A stretch of DNA of 20,000 nt from positions 2,958,242-2,978,241 of the forward strand of contig CM022674.1 of the NCBI GenBank assembly GCA_012295275.1, in the 5' to 3' direction. A program made the position numbers and the translations under genes. The notes beneath the pieces were generated by a model. The model made no database searches. It had not been told where the DNA came from and saw nothing but the letters and a program-made list of their open reading frames with translations. Source of the DNA: Chrysomallon squamiferum. Taxonomy: Eukaryota; Mollusca; Gastropoda; Neomphalida; Peltospiridae. Position 1 is the stretch's first letter. Each line of letters opens with the position of its first letter. This document shows positions 1-9,139 of this stretch, in pieces.

Positions 1-180
1 CTTTTAATCCTTTTGTGTTGCTTTTCATGTTTTTATTTATTTATATAAATATTTTAAATCTGTTTAAATAAGTTTTTAAATAAATAAATATATAAATAAA
101 TAAATAAATAAATAACTGAGAAATATAAAAGAAACACGAAGTAGATAAATTAATTAATAAATTTATTTTGAAAATAAAGA
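1..180 (+). repeat. AT-rich TTTA/TAAA repeats with a hairpin
   Basis: Mostly ATTT and AAAT tetranucleotides. TTTATTTATTTATATA at 32-47 is the exact reverse complement of 89-104, giving a 16 bp hairpin with a 41 nt loop. No gene is seen. Confidence 0.85.
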
Positions 181-660
181 CCGACACACACACACTTCTC
201 AGCGTTCACTTAACATCCATCCATGCGATCATTATTTTCACATAAAACTACTCCGAAGAATTTGTATTTTGTACCCTGTCACCTCATCAGCAACCGCAAA
301 CACAAAATGTCCATCTGGCTTCATCAAACACCATGTCACTGACCGCTTGACCCGTTCGTAAAATTACGGACAGCTCTCACCTCCATATTGTAAATTGCAA
401 ATGTCAGAAGCATGTATTTGTATTGATTCCTTCAAACGTTTAATTGAAGTTCGCCAGGGTATCATATCGCACAGTAGATGGTGTGGTAAATACAATTAGA
501 CGAATATGCCAAGAGTATTGCACTTGTATACACGACTGTGTGCTGATCCTTGTTTTCAGCAATAAATGTAGTTGTAGCTTGAAGCACAAAATTGTAAGTA
601 GCTTGATAGATGCAAGACAGATGCATTTGTTCAATTTCCTTCTTTTTCGTTTATTTTTTT
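181..660. other. Unique island, no gene seen
   Basis: Mixed-composition DNA starting with a short (CA)n at 184-194. A forward frame opens near 444 and runs into the poly-T tract; a 64-codon frame lies on the other strand. Neither resembles a known protein and the forward one depends on the T-rich tail for its length, so no CDS is called. Confidence 0.6.
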
Positions 661-790
661 TCTTTTCTGTTTTTTTTTTTTTTTTTTTTTTTTGTTGTTT
701 TTGTTTGATTGCTTGTTCGTTTCTGTTTAAATTATATTACTTTGTGTTTGTTTATTTTTATTTCACTGTTTTCTTTCATGTTCTGTTAGT
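661..790 (+). repeat. T-rich tract with T24
   Basis: A run of 24 T at 670-693 followed by TTG/TTT-rich sequence. In the reverse sense it could be a retroposon A-tail, but I found no target-site duplication. Confidence 0.8.
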
Positions 791-811
791 TTATTTTATA
801 CTGTTGCTACC

Positions 812-936
812 CAATAACAACAACTAGTACTATTCTTACTAGTACTATACACTATTATTACTACAGATAATAACTATTACTGTTACATTATTACTGCTAA
901 CACTAGTACTGCTATTATTACTACCACTCCACTATG

Positions 937-975
<39 letters not shown>

Positions 976-1060
976 GCTACTACTACTACTACCACAGCTA
1001 TTACTGCCACTATTACTATTACTACTATTACTCCAACAGTACAACTGTTACTCCTAGCAC
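812..1060 (+). repeat. ACT/ATT trinucleotide array
   Basis: Degenerate ACT, ATT and GCT triplets, with the purest (ACT)n at 936-991. ACTAGTACTAT occurs twice near 825-850. Divergence suggests an old array. Confidence 0.85.
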
Positions 1061-1199
1061 ACTAATATTATTTATACTGCTGCTGTTGCTATAGTATTAC
1101 AATCACTAAAACTATTACCACTATTACTCCGGCTTCTGCTTTTTCTGCTTTCACAAACTTGACTGTTTTGTTCATGACAATGTAAATAAGAATGTTAAT

Positions 1200-1352
1200 A
1201 AATAAATAATAAACAAACAAACAAACAAACAAAGAGAAGAAAGAAAGAAAAAAAGAATGAAAGAAAGAAAGAAAGAAAGAATGAAAGAAAGAAAGAAAAA
1301 GATATAAAAAGTACAAAAATGAATCGAAAAAGGTAGATAAAAAAAAGAAAAA

Positions 1353-1383
<31 letters not shown>

Positions 1384-1440
1384 CCAAAGAACGATCGAAG
1401 AACAATAAAACAATAATAAAAAAAAAAAAAAAAAAACAAC
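1200..1440 (+). repeat. Purine-rich (AAAC)n, (GAAA)n and A runs
   Basis: (AAAC)n near 1212-1232, (GAAA)n around 1240-1305, then A26 at 1358-1383 and A19 at 1418-1436. Reverse-strand frames (FFLSFFLSFF) are repeat translations. DNA between the ACT array and here is short and shows nothing. Confidence 0.88.
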
Positions 1441-1442
1441 AA

Positions 1443-1558
1443 CAACAACTAAACAATAAAAATTAGGTAAGAGAAGGACTGAAAAATTAATAAACGCAGT
1501 AATGGCTTTTAACACCATACATAACTTGCCTGTAGATACAGCATGTTTAGATGTATTT
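1443..1558 (+). repeat. Interspersed repeat, copy 1
   Basis: Positions 1481-1558 match 2072-2149 at about 66 of 78 bases without gaps. Shared words include GAAAAATTAATAAACGC, TTTTAACAC and TTGCCTGTAG. A second block at 1443-1463 matches 2012-2032 at 20 of 21 bases. The linker between the blocks is 17 nt here. Part of each copy falls in a minor reverse-strand frame (AFINFS in both), which I treat as incidental. The family is not recognised. Confidence 0.8.
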
Positions 1559-1715
1559 ATCTCTCCATCTATTGATTTATCTATCTATCTGTCCGTATGT
1601 CTGTGTGTATGTCTGTCTGTTTATTATTTATCTCTATCCCCAGCTATATAATCTGTCTGTCTGTGTGTCTGTCTGTCTATTATCTATCTATATATCTATC
1701 TACATGCCCATTATT
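1559..1715 (+). repeat. Degenerate TCTA/TCTG tetranucleotide repeat
   Basis: TCTA, TCTG and TTTA units with many substitutions, directly after interspersed repeat copy 1. Confidence 0.85.
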
Positions 1716-1833
1716 ATAAAGTCATATACGAAAACCTCAAATTATTCGCTCGTTTGTGCGTTATGTCTTCATGTAGGTATGTTTGTATGTATTTATGTAA
1801 ATATATATCTGTGTGTATATCTATGTATTTGTT

Positions 1834-1834
<1 letters not shown>

Positions 1835-1884
<50 letters not shown>

Positions 1885-2050
1885 TGCACACACAAACAGA
1901 TATATAATAATAATTATAATAATAATAATAATAATGAAGATGATAGTAATAATAACAATGATAATAATAATAGAAAAAAAAACAACAAAAAAAACAACAA
2001 CCAAAAACACCCAACAACTAAACAACAAAAATGACGGAGTAAAAAAAAAA
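1835..2050 (+). repeat. (CA)n-(TA)n-(CA)n followed by AAT/AAC repeats
   Basis: (CA)n at 1835-1854, (TA)n to 1866, (CA)n to 1884, a few degenerate units, then AAT triplets at 1905-1935 and A/AAC-rich DNA. The end overlaps the first block of interspersed repeat copy 2. Confidence 0.88.
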
Positions 2051-2149
2051 TAATAATAAAAAAATAAGATAGAAAAATTAATAAACGCGATAATGGTTTT
2101 TAACACGATCTATACGTTGCCTGTAGGTACAGCCTGTATAGATGAATTT
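2012..2149 (+). repeat. Interspersed repeat, copy 2
   Basis: Direct-orientation partner of 1443-1558. The linker between its two conserved blocks is 39 nt and is filled with A-rich and AAT sequence, so length changes occurred in the simple-repeat part while the 78 bp core kept about 85% identity. The core contains a small hairpin, CTGTAGGTACAG, which is less regular in copy 1. Confidence 0.8.
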
Positions 2150-2325
2150 TTGCCTTTCATGACATTTACACAGACTTGTTATAACATCACTGCTTATCTC
2201 TAAAATCTCCACTGTAACATTTGGTGGTCTAGTTAGCTATTTCTGAATCATCACAAACATGATTTTATCACAACGGAACGTAATGTTATAACTGTCACAT
2301 TTGGCCTTATAATGTCTGGGTTTTA
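2150..2325. other. Unique stretch, nothing recognised
   Basis: Unique AT-rich sequence after interspersed repeat copy 2. No open frame of interest. TGTTATAAC-type words recur near 2177, 2283 and 2288. Confidence 0.5.
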
Positions 2326-2371
2326 TTATTTTTTTTTTTTTTCCTTTCATTCTTTTTTATTTTTATTTATG

Positions 2372-2475
2372 TATTTATTTATTTAGCAACAATAACAACA
2401 ACAACAACAGTAATAATAATAGTTATTATTTTATACTACTAATAATTTTTGTTATTGTTGCTAAATAAATAAATA
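2372..2475. repeat. Perfect 25 bp inverted repeat, 54 nt loop
   Basis: Positions 2372-2396 are the exact reverse complement of 2451-2475. The arms combine an ATTT tetranucleotide with the non-simple word AGCAACAATAAC, so the pairing is not just self-complementary microsatellite. The loop holds another small near-palindrome, AATAATAATAGTTATTATT. Confidence 0.88.
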
Positions 2476-2513
2476 AATAAATAAACGTTTTTATGTAAAT
2501 ATATATCTATGTA

Positions 2514-2722
2514 TACACACACACACACACACAAATACACACATAGATGATAGATAGATATATTAATTATTATCTGTCATTGTATACTAAACTATCACCA
2601 TCATGTCATTAACTTCGCCATTTAATTATCACCATCTACATCATCATCTCTTACATCATCATCATCATGTTACAGATGCTCAAGCCTCTGGAAGAAGAAA
2701 AAAGTAAAAAAAAAAAAAAAAA
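2514..2722 (+). repeat. (CA)n, (GATA)n, (ATC)n and poly-A
   Basis: (CA)n at 2515-2532, GATA units at 2545-2560, ATC triplets at 2637-2668 and an A run at 2707-2722. Confidence 0.8.
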
Positions 2723-3035
2723 ATAACGAAGAACATCAATCTTCTATTCTTGTTTGCAATAGTTTCATTCTCTTTGCTTTTAATCGTTTACTCAACTTGA
2801 GTGGTCTTTGAAAATCTAACAATCTTCTGAAACTGGTTTGCATCTGACAAGGGCGTATCAGGAAGGTGTCATCAACTTCCACTCGAGGTCAGAACGACCC
2901 ATCGGCGATGACGTCGTAGACAGTCTGTTGTGAGCAGTGGGTATTTTGTTGTTGTAATCGTTGCTTTCTTGCTGTTTCACAAAATGAACGAGTTTTAGCG
3001 AATTTGTGGAATTTTGTTTCATTGATCGTACTTTC
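2723..3035. other. Unique island, no gene seen
   Basis: Relatively GC-richer DNA at 2845-2940, including GATGACGTCGTAG near 2906-2918, a CRE-like sequence one base from the consensus. No frame of useful length. Confidence 0.5.
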
Positions 3036-3038
3036 TGA

Positions 3039-3420
3039 TTTTTTTTTTTTTTTTTTTTTTTTTTATTTTTTTTATTTTAATTTTTATTTTGTGGTTTAAA
3101 TAGGTATGTTCATTACGTATATCTTTTCTTCTTCTTCTTTTTCATTTTTTTTTATTTTTTATATATATTTTTTTTATTTTTGGAGATTGGCGAATCAATA
3201 TTTGATCGGTTGACTGATTCCGTTTAACGTTCGTCCGTTCGATTATATGTCGGTTAATTAGTTTTTTACTTGTTATTTAATTCCTTGATACATTTTTTTT
3301 TTCATTCAATTCATTTTAGTTTTCTTCGTGTTAAATTTCTTCACTTCTTCTCTAGTTTAATTCATTCTTTCTTCCGTGTTTCATTCTTATTCATTCCTAC
3401 ATTTATTTTCTTATTGATGT
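3039..3420 (+). repeat. T-rich tract with T26
   Basis: T26 at 3039-3064, then TTTA, TTC and T runs up to about 3195, then T-rich unique sequence with scattered ATTC words. No gene. Confidence 0.8.
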
Positions 3421-3433
3421 TTTTTTTTTTCTG

Positions 3434-3460
3434 TTTAATTATTAATTAATTAATTAATTA

Positions 3461-3512
<52 letters not shown>

Positions 3513-3700
3513 TAATTAATTAATTAATTTATTTATTTATTTATTTAATTCCATCCGTCCAATCACTGATTCGTTCATTCGTTCTTTCATTCATTCACCC
3601 GTCCATCCATTCTCTCGTTTACTCTTCCATTCATCAACTCATTCACATCAATTTCGCAATCCAGTCGTTCTTCCCGTTCACCCAGTGTTGTTTTTGCTTT
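3434..3700 (+). repeat. (TTAA)n-(TTA)n-(TTAA)n block and ATTC-rich tail
   Basis: (TTAA/AATT)n at 3438-3462 and 3507-3530 flank (TTA)n at 3463-3508; both flanks are self-complementary. ATTT units follow to 3546, then degenerate CATT/CCAT units (3550-3650). Confidence 0.88.
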
Positions 3701-3739
3701 TTTTATATATATATACACATCTATATATATCTTCAGAAT

Positions 3740-3926
3740 TTCATTTCCTTTTTAATTACACAGACAGCATGTCACTTGAAGCACAGTGCACAAAACCAGA
3801 CACTTTTATCCGCGTCTCCGAATGTCTTGGAACTCTTTAATTCCTCTAATTTACAGGACACCAACTGAAGGAACTCGAAACAGCGTCTACTAGTCACAGT
3901 TATTCCTGATCACGTAATGTTTAAAG
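3740..3926. other. Unique stretch, nothing recognised
   Basis: Mixed-composition DNA with no long frame. It leads into the A20/T27 hairpin. Confidence 0.5.
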
Positions 3927-4003
3927 AAAAAAAAAAAAAAAAAAAACCCAAAACCGTTAAGATTTGTGGTACGTCATTTTTTTTTTTTTTTTTTTTTTTT
4001 TTT
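3927..4003. repeat. A20 and T27 inverted pair, 30 nt loop
   Basis: Twenty A at 3927-3946 and twenty-seven T at 3977-4003, separated by 30 nt. The runs can pair completely. Two A-tailed retroposons ending tail-to-tail is one origin, but no bodies were recognised. Confidence 0.88.
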
Positions 4004-4086
4004 AATCTCGGTATCTTTGTTTTGTCGCGTGGGAACAAATTGAAGTGCCAAAGCTCAGATGTTAAACAGTTTGAAACTTTGCTAGA

Positions 4087-4240
4087 TAACGTTGACGTTA
4101 TACAAGAAAAAAAAAATCTCCGCGAAAACGAGACTGCGTGCAACGTTGAATGGCCGGCCATTTTGGGGGTTTCCTATGGAGACGCTAATGAGAATAGTCA
4201 CGTGGTGTTTTAATTTTAGATTTTGCGCCAACGCGCTAGC
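4087..4240. promoter_or_regulatory. CpG-rich island with palindromic motifs, possible promoter
   Basis: About 13 CpG in 154 bp in an otherwise CpG-poor, AT-rich setting. It contains ATAACGT-TG-ACGTTAT (4087-4102), a perfect 14 bp palindrome AATGGCCGGCCATT (4149-4162) whose right half GGCCATTTTG resembles a YY1 site, and an E-box CACGTG in GTCACGTGGTG (about 4200). Frames of 98 and 68 codons cross it but start in poly-A or end in A-rich DNA, with no recognisable protein. Regulatory function is inference. Confidence 0.3.
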
Positions 4241-4261
4241 TGAAAATAAAATTTTAAAATT

Positions 4262-4500
4262 TAAGAAAAAAAAAATCAGAAAGAAAAGAACTTCCTAAAA
4301 ATTTAAAAAAATTAAAAAATTAAAATAATTAAGGTATAACGATGCAAAGAATGAAAGAAAAAATAAAGAAAGAAAGAAAAAAGAAAGAAACAAGAAAAAG
4401 CAAGAAAACAAGAAAAAAAAAAAAAAAAAAAGACGGAAGAACGGATGGAAGAAAGACAAACAATAAAAAAGAAAAGAAAAAAAAAAGAAAGACTAATTTT
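4262..4500 (+). repeat. Purine-rich A/GAAA tract
   Basis: A-rich sequence with AAAGAAAG units, an A19-20 run at about 4410-4430 and AAAAG repeats to 4490. Confidence 0.85.
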
Positions 4501-5330
4501 TAAATCTATAATTTACAAATAATACCATGATTCGAACTGTTAATAATATTAACAAGAATTACTCGAGTGTGTTCGTCGTGTTTCCATCCTGAATTAGCGA
4601 AAGAGTAACGAGCGCGTGGGAGTGTTTATTTTTAGTAACTGTGATTTGTTCACGCAATGCTAACTACGGTCGCTGATTTCAGCAGTAAATTCTACCCGAA
4701 AGAAAGAAACGAATCTCAAAATAATGAAGCAGACATTGAAATTTGTTTAACAGCATAATTTCATGAGAGAAATCTTCAGTCATATCTGTACCATAATTTA
4801 TGAATTTACTTGAGAGTTTTGTTCTAGCAGGTTTAGTCTGTAGGGATTTACTGTTGGTAACTGTTACTATTGTTAACTGTATAAAACAAATGTCCGGTGA
4901 CTCCTAACATGCAGTACTATTTGGCTGAACAACTGAGTTAAGACTAACAATTATTTTGTTACATGGATCTAACTTTATGTGGATCTAACTTTATTTTTAG
5001 CGTCACTGAATCATCGTAGAATTTATGGAGCTGGCAACAGACAATTTTGCTTTCAAACGAAAAAGTTCTGTACTTCATTAAACGATTATGAATACAAGCA
5101 ATTATCTAAGCATTCGCGGCTGTAAGTAACCACGCAGTTCCTCCGTCAAAGATGTATTTAAGTTCACTTTGCCTGTGAGTCAGATTTCCGTCTACCTCAG
5201 ACACTTTCGCTCAAGAGAGAAATCTTTTTGTAACGATTTATCTGGCATACGTACTGAGTAATTGCTGATCAGTAAGAACACAGTGCGGTTCTTAGGTCTC
5301 CTCTCTCATATTTCCAGTACAAACAAACAA
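4501..5330. other. Unique island, no gene seen
   Basis: The longest repeat-poor stretch in the first half. The only internal repeat noticed is a 16 bp unit, TGGATCTAACTTTATK, in tandem at 4964-4979 and 4980-4995. Stops are frequent in all frames and no RNA gene is recognised. The island ends near a short A-rich run. Confidence 0.55.
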
Positions 5331-5410
5331 AAAAAAATCATATAATTGACACTGCTCAGACAAGCCTGTCCTGGACTCCAAGTTATTATGTCCTTTAGTG
5401 TAAGTCCATA

Positions 5411-5465
5411 AAAAAAAAAAAAAAAATAAATAATAATAATAATAAATAAAAAAAATAAAAACAAG
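5411..5465 (+). repeat. A-rich and AAT repeat
   Basis: A run at about 5410-5426 followed by AAT and AAAT units. Confidence 0.85.
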
Positions 5466-5533
5466 GTTCAGTTAATAAAAGAAGGAGATATCTTGTTTAT
5501 AATCCAACTGCAATTCTCTGCTCATTACCTCCG

Positions 5534-5690
5534 ACAGACACGTCTGGAGCAATCACATTAGAAACTGGAATAAAATGCGAGGGATTTTGTCTTAATTTGT
5601 CCTTGTGTCGATCTGAAGTGACGGGGACGTAATCCCCAAACCAGATCTGGATTTGGTTGTTGACTCGAGCAACGGAAACGGGGATTACGG
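5534..5690. promoter_or_regulatory. Cluster of short palindromes, possible cis-regulatory element
   Basis: CAGACACGTCTG near 5536 is a pair of inverted CAGAC words. CGTAATCCCC at 5628-5637 is exactly inverted as GGGGATTACG at 5680-5689; both contain TAATCC, the classical site of Otx/Bicoid/Pitx (K50) homeodomains. Between them lies the perfect palindrome CCAGATCTGG (5641-5650) inside a longer near-palindrome (5636-5656). Function is inference only. Confidence 0.25.
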
Positions 5691-6520
5691 CAAAGTCTGA
5701 ATATGGAACCGTTCTAAGAGGTGTGAATGCAGAACATTATATCGCCTACATACGCGCTATTTAGGTTCTAAAGAAACGAACGTCATAATCAAATTAGCCA
5801 ACAAACACACACACACACACACACATTCAGCAGGGTCAAAAAAGGAATAACAACTTATCTGTAAAGTAGAAGCTGGTTTCAAAAGGTTCTTACAATGTTT
5901 TGTCTGGATTAAAGATCATATCACTTGATGGCGTCAAAGTATTAGTCACGTCTAATAAATAAATTATATCTTATTTTAAAGTTCAGATTCAGGTCCACGT
6001 GATGCACTAGTTTGATGCCCAGTGGTTCGCGGGATCTATCCCATTCAATGCACTCTCGTGGATACTTTCTGGTAGAGGTTTCCCAAAGCTCTGTCGTCAG
6101 ACGTTGAGATATGTTTTGCTGTTTAAGGGATAGAGTGCAAAATATTCCTTATCGTTAACTGATAAGAAAACATCAAAGTGTGATGACGTCAGCTGTTTTT
6201 GTTTTTGTTCTTTGTTTTTCTTATACTTTTATTACAAATGATAATTTATAATGACTAGTACTGTTGTATGTTTGTCCCTGCATCTGTCAGTGTGTTTTTA
6301 CCAACATCTTTCTGAATAAATCTTTTCATACTGTCGTCATTACGTCTCTTTTATAATTCTGTCTCGCTTTCTTCCTCTCCTCTCTCTTTTTCTGTCCATC
6401 TCTTTCTTTCTCTGAGCTATTTTTCTTTTTTTCCAATTTTGTTTTCTCTATTACCTCTTTTTTTCTCACATTAATAAGACATCACATACACAAACACTCA
6501 CCCGCCGACATAAAATGAAT
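5691..6520. other. Mostly unique DNA, no gene seen
   Basis: Contains a short (CA)n at 5804-5825, a CRE palindrome TGACGTCA at 6184-6191 and pyrimidine-rich TCTC/TTTC sequence at 6350-6470. GGTTCGCGGGATC near 6023 resembles a pol III B box, but no fitting A box or tRNA fold was found. No useful open frame. Confidence 0.55.
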
Positions 6521-6524
6521 GCAG

Positions 6525-6526
<2 letters not shown>

Positions 6527-6559
<33 letters not shown>

Positions 6560-6623
6560 AAGTGCTTTTCCAGAAGTTTGACACTAAAACGACAACCCTA
6601 AAAAAAAAAAAAAAAAAAAAAAA
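6527..6623 (+). repeat. Two poly-A runs (A30 and A24)
   Basis: A30 at 6527-6556 and A24 at 6600-6623, separated by 43 bp of unique sequence. They could be tails of retroposons, but no body or target duplication was recognised. Confidence 0.88.
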
Positions 6624-7190
6624 TCATTAAGCCCACTGGTCTAACAACATCAGAATGCGGTCATTACTGAAATGGCGATTTTTCTCCTAAAAAGCCGATT
6701 TCACTGGCGAACTGTTAATGAAATCCGGTGTACCTGTGAAATCACATCAGATCATGTCACCCAGTCATCTGTACTTAGCGAAGATGGTTTCTGGACAGCG
6801 AGCTGACGATATATCAGCGAATTTACTGGAATGAAGACATAATTCATTAACGTCTCGTGTTCCTCTTTTGGCGATTTTTTTTTTTTTTTCTTCCGTAAAA
6901 ACTTCCGAGACAGCAAAACAAACGATTTTACTACAACTACAGAGATGTTTGCTAAGATGCGTCCTACTTTTGAATATGTGAAGCTTTTGCCTGTGGTTTC
7001 CAAAAATTCATGACATTTGGAGCGAACAGGCAAATGAATGAAGAAACGAATAATTAAGAAAGAGAGAACAAATATAATATTGACAGAAAATGTACTATAA
7101 AAAAACCCCCAACATAATATTAATTTTATTGGAAGTGAAGTATCTATTCTTAACTTCTTCTTCGGTACTTCTGTACAATGACAGTTAATA
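6624..7190. other. Unique island, no supported gene
   Basis: A 168-codon reverse-strand frame covers 6752-7258. Its N-terminal part is translated TAA/TAG repeat (poly-Leu) and it contains a lysine run from a poly-T tract near 6878. The middle shows no domain I recognise. I do not call it a gene. Confidence 0.5.
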
Positions 7191-7194
7191 AAAT

Positions 7195-7375
7195 ATGATA
7201 GAAATAATAGTAGTAGAATTAGTCGTGGTAATAATAATAATAATAGTTGCTGTACCATTAATACTGTAGTCCAGTAGTAGTGGCATTAGTAGTAGTAGTA
7301 GTTGTAGTACTAGTAGTAGTAGTAGTAGTAACGTAGTACTAGATGTAGTATTAATAGTAGTAGCAGTAGAAAAGT
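7195..7375 (+). repeat. TAG/TAA trinucleotide array
   Basis: Degenerate GTA and AAT triplets, purest at about 7287-7335. Similar arrays lie at 15060-15122 and 18085-18123. Confidence 0.88.
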
Positions 7376-7599
7376 AATCGCCGTAGTGCCAGCAGTAGAC
7401 GTAGCAATACATTTTGGAGTAATAATCTTAATAATTTTTTAACATGAGACGTAATTACAGACGCATCAGTAATATTAATAATAACTACAGAAAAGGTTGT
7501 TCCACAATGGAAAACGAAACTGACTTGTTTTTCAGTCCGAAAACATTCTACTAATACAGTTATTCAGCGACATAACTGGACGAGAACGCGTTTCCTGTT

Positions 7600-7750
7600 T
7601 GCAAGGTAATGGCTGACAAACAACTAGGTCATTAACAGCGATCACGGAATTCACGAGACTCACCGGAAGTGTCGTGACTGATTGTGTTTAAATCCCTCCA
7701 CTCCGGTGCCTTCAAGCTCGTTTTTGCGGAGAGGCTAATCGCCGGCTTTA
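7600..7750. promoter_or_regulatory. GC-richer stretch with an ETS-type site, possible promoter
   Basis: ACCGGAAGTG at 7662-7671 is an ideal ETS (GABP/ELK) core, a motif common at animal promoters. It lies between the inverted halves TCACGA (7651-7656) and TCGTGA (7672-7677). GC-richer, CpG-containing DNA follows to about 7750. No transcript start or coding exon is seen. Confidence 0.22.
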
Positions 7751-7790
7751 AACTCTACTGAATTTTACTAAATTTGGTTCAGATATAAAA

Positions 7791-7988
<198 letters not shown>

Positions 7989-8039
7989 AAAAACAATAAA
8001 AAAAAAAAAAATAACAATGACAGTTTCTGTATTTAGTTA

Positions 8040-8219
8040 AGCGCTAGGATAATTGAAGCTAATTTTTAATATCATTTTATTTTAATTTTATTTTTGTTGT
8101 TATTGCCGTTGCGTAGGTCTTTTCTTTTTTTCTTTTTCTTTTTTTTGTTATTTTTTATTCGTAATCTAAGAAATTGTGATGTTCACTTCCAGCGGCGATT
8201 TTTTTTTTTTTTTTTTTTT
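8040..8219 (+). repeat. T-rich stretch ending in T21
   Basis: TTTTA and TTTTC-rich sequence, then T21 at 8199-8219. Confidence 0.8.
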
Positions 8220-8533
8220 ACTGATCAGCTATGACAAATATGACTGGTTCAATCACATTATAAAGCGAACAGATTAAGGACTGCAGCGAAATACCAGATT
8301 CTGATAAATTGAACGAGACAAACAGATTTGAACACTGAGTTAAGAAACCGACTGCGTATTCTGCAGGGAGCTTTACGTGATGTAACAACGCTGAAGAGGT
8401 TAAATGCATCTGAATGTACAAACACCCACACGTACACAATACGTAAGACCATCAAAATAAGTTAATGAATGAAAAAGGTAAATATGAATGAAAAACATAA
8501 TTGTGTGTGTTGTTTTATAAATATATAGATGTT

Positions 8534-8540
<7 letters not shown>
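8220..8540. other. Unique stretch, no gene seen
   Basis: Two overlapping reverse-strand frames of 73 and 65 codons (8218-8455) have no recognisable features. The first begins in AC-rich sequence and ends at the poly-T edge. Confidence 0.5.
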
Positions 8541-8584
<44 letters not shown>

Positions 8585-8683
8585 TTTGTATTTGTTGGCG
8601 CGCGTGTGTATGCGTTTGTGTAAGAGTATATGTTTTTTCCTGTATGTATAATGTATCGATATGTATGTATCTATATGTCTGTC

Positions 8684-8753
8684 TGTCTATCTATCTATCT
8701 ATCTATCTATGTGTCTGTCTATCTTTCTATCTATCTATCTATCTATCTATCTA
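8684..8753 (+). repeat. (TCTA)n microsatellite, left arm
   Basis: TCTA units interrupted by TGTGTCTGTCTATCTT near 8709-8726. It forms part of the left arm of the 8541-9090 inverted repeat. The YLSIYLSI-type frame over it is repeat translation. Confidence 0.93.
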
Positions 8754-8914
8754 TGTACGTATGTACAGAATGAAAGATATTTGTACATATGTTTATATAT
8801 CCAGATATACAGATATAAATGTGTGTGTGTGTGTGTGTGTATATGTATGTATATATATTCAGATATACATATACATCTGTACAAACATATCTTTACATAT
8901 ATACATACATACAG

Positions 8915-8961
<47 letters not shown>

Positions 8962-8993
8962 CAGACAAATACATAGATAGATAGGTAGGTAGA
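8915..8993 (+). repeat. (TAGA)n microsatellite, right arm
   Basis: TAGA units with an interruption at about 8958-8977 (GACAGACAAATACA) and two TAGG units near 8983-8991. It is complementary to the (TCTA)n of the left arm. Confidence 0.93.
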
Positions 8994-9139
8994 TAGATGA
9001 ATAAATAGAGAGATATCGATATATATATACATACAGAAAAAAACTACGTATACACTTTCACGAACGCGTGCATGCGCGTGCACACACATACGACTCACGA
9101 ATGTTATGCACATGTAGAAACTGTTCATGAAATGGCTAT

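Larger units (their letters stand above)
8541..9090. repeat. Large imperfect inverted repeat (fold-back), arms about 270 bp
   Basis: The two halves are related in inverted orientation around a centre near 8837. Matching blocks, outer to inner: (GT)n at 8541-8581 against CA-rich 9077-9088; 8614-8639 against 9037-9062; 8640-8662 (CTGTATGTATAATGTATCG) against 9013-9036, including ATCGAT in both; (TCTA)n 8684-8753 against (TAGA)n 8915-8993; and a non-simple block at 8770-8790 (AAAGATATTTGTACA) against 8876-8896. The centre is (GT)n at 8820-8840. Because unique blocks match as well as microsatellites, this is a true diverged inverted duplication. It may be a fold-back element; I see no target-site duplication. 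Confidence 0.72.

Noticed and set aside
5994-6140. Possible tRNA-derived SINE from GGTTCGCGGGATC
   Set aside because: No convincing A box, tail or target duplication. Left as unique DNA.
6752-7258. 168-codon reverse-strand open frame, the longest with partly unique sequence
   Set aside because: Its N-terminus is a translated TAA/TAG array and its middle a lysine run from poly-T. No domain or motif was recognised.
8541-9000. CRISPR-like spaced repeats among the GATA/TCTA units
   Set aside because: Units are contiguous tetranucleotides without spacers, in a eukaryotic context.
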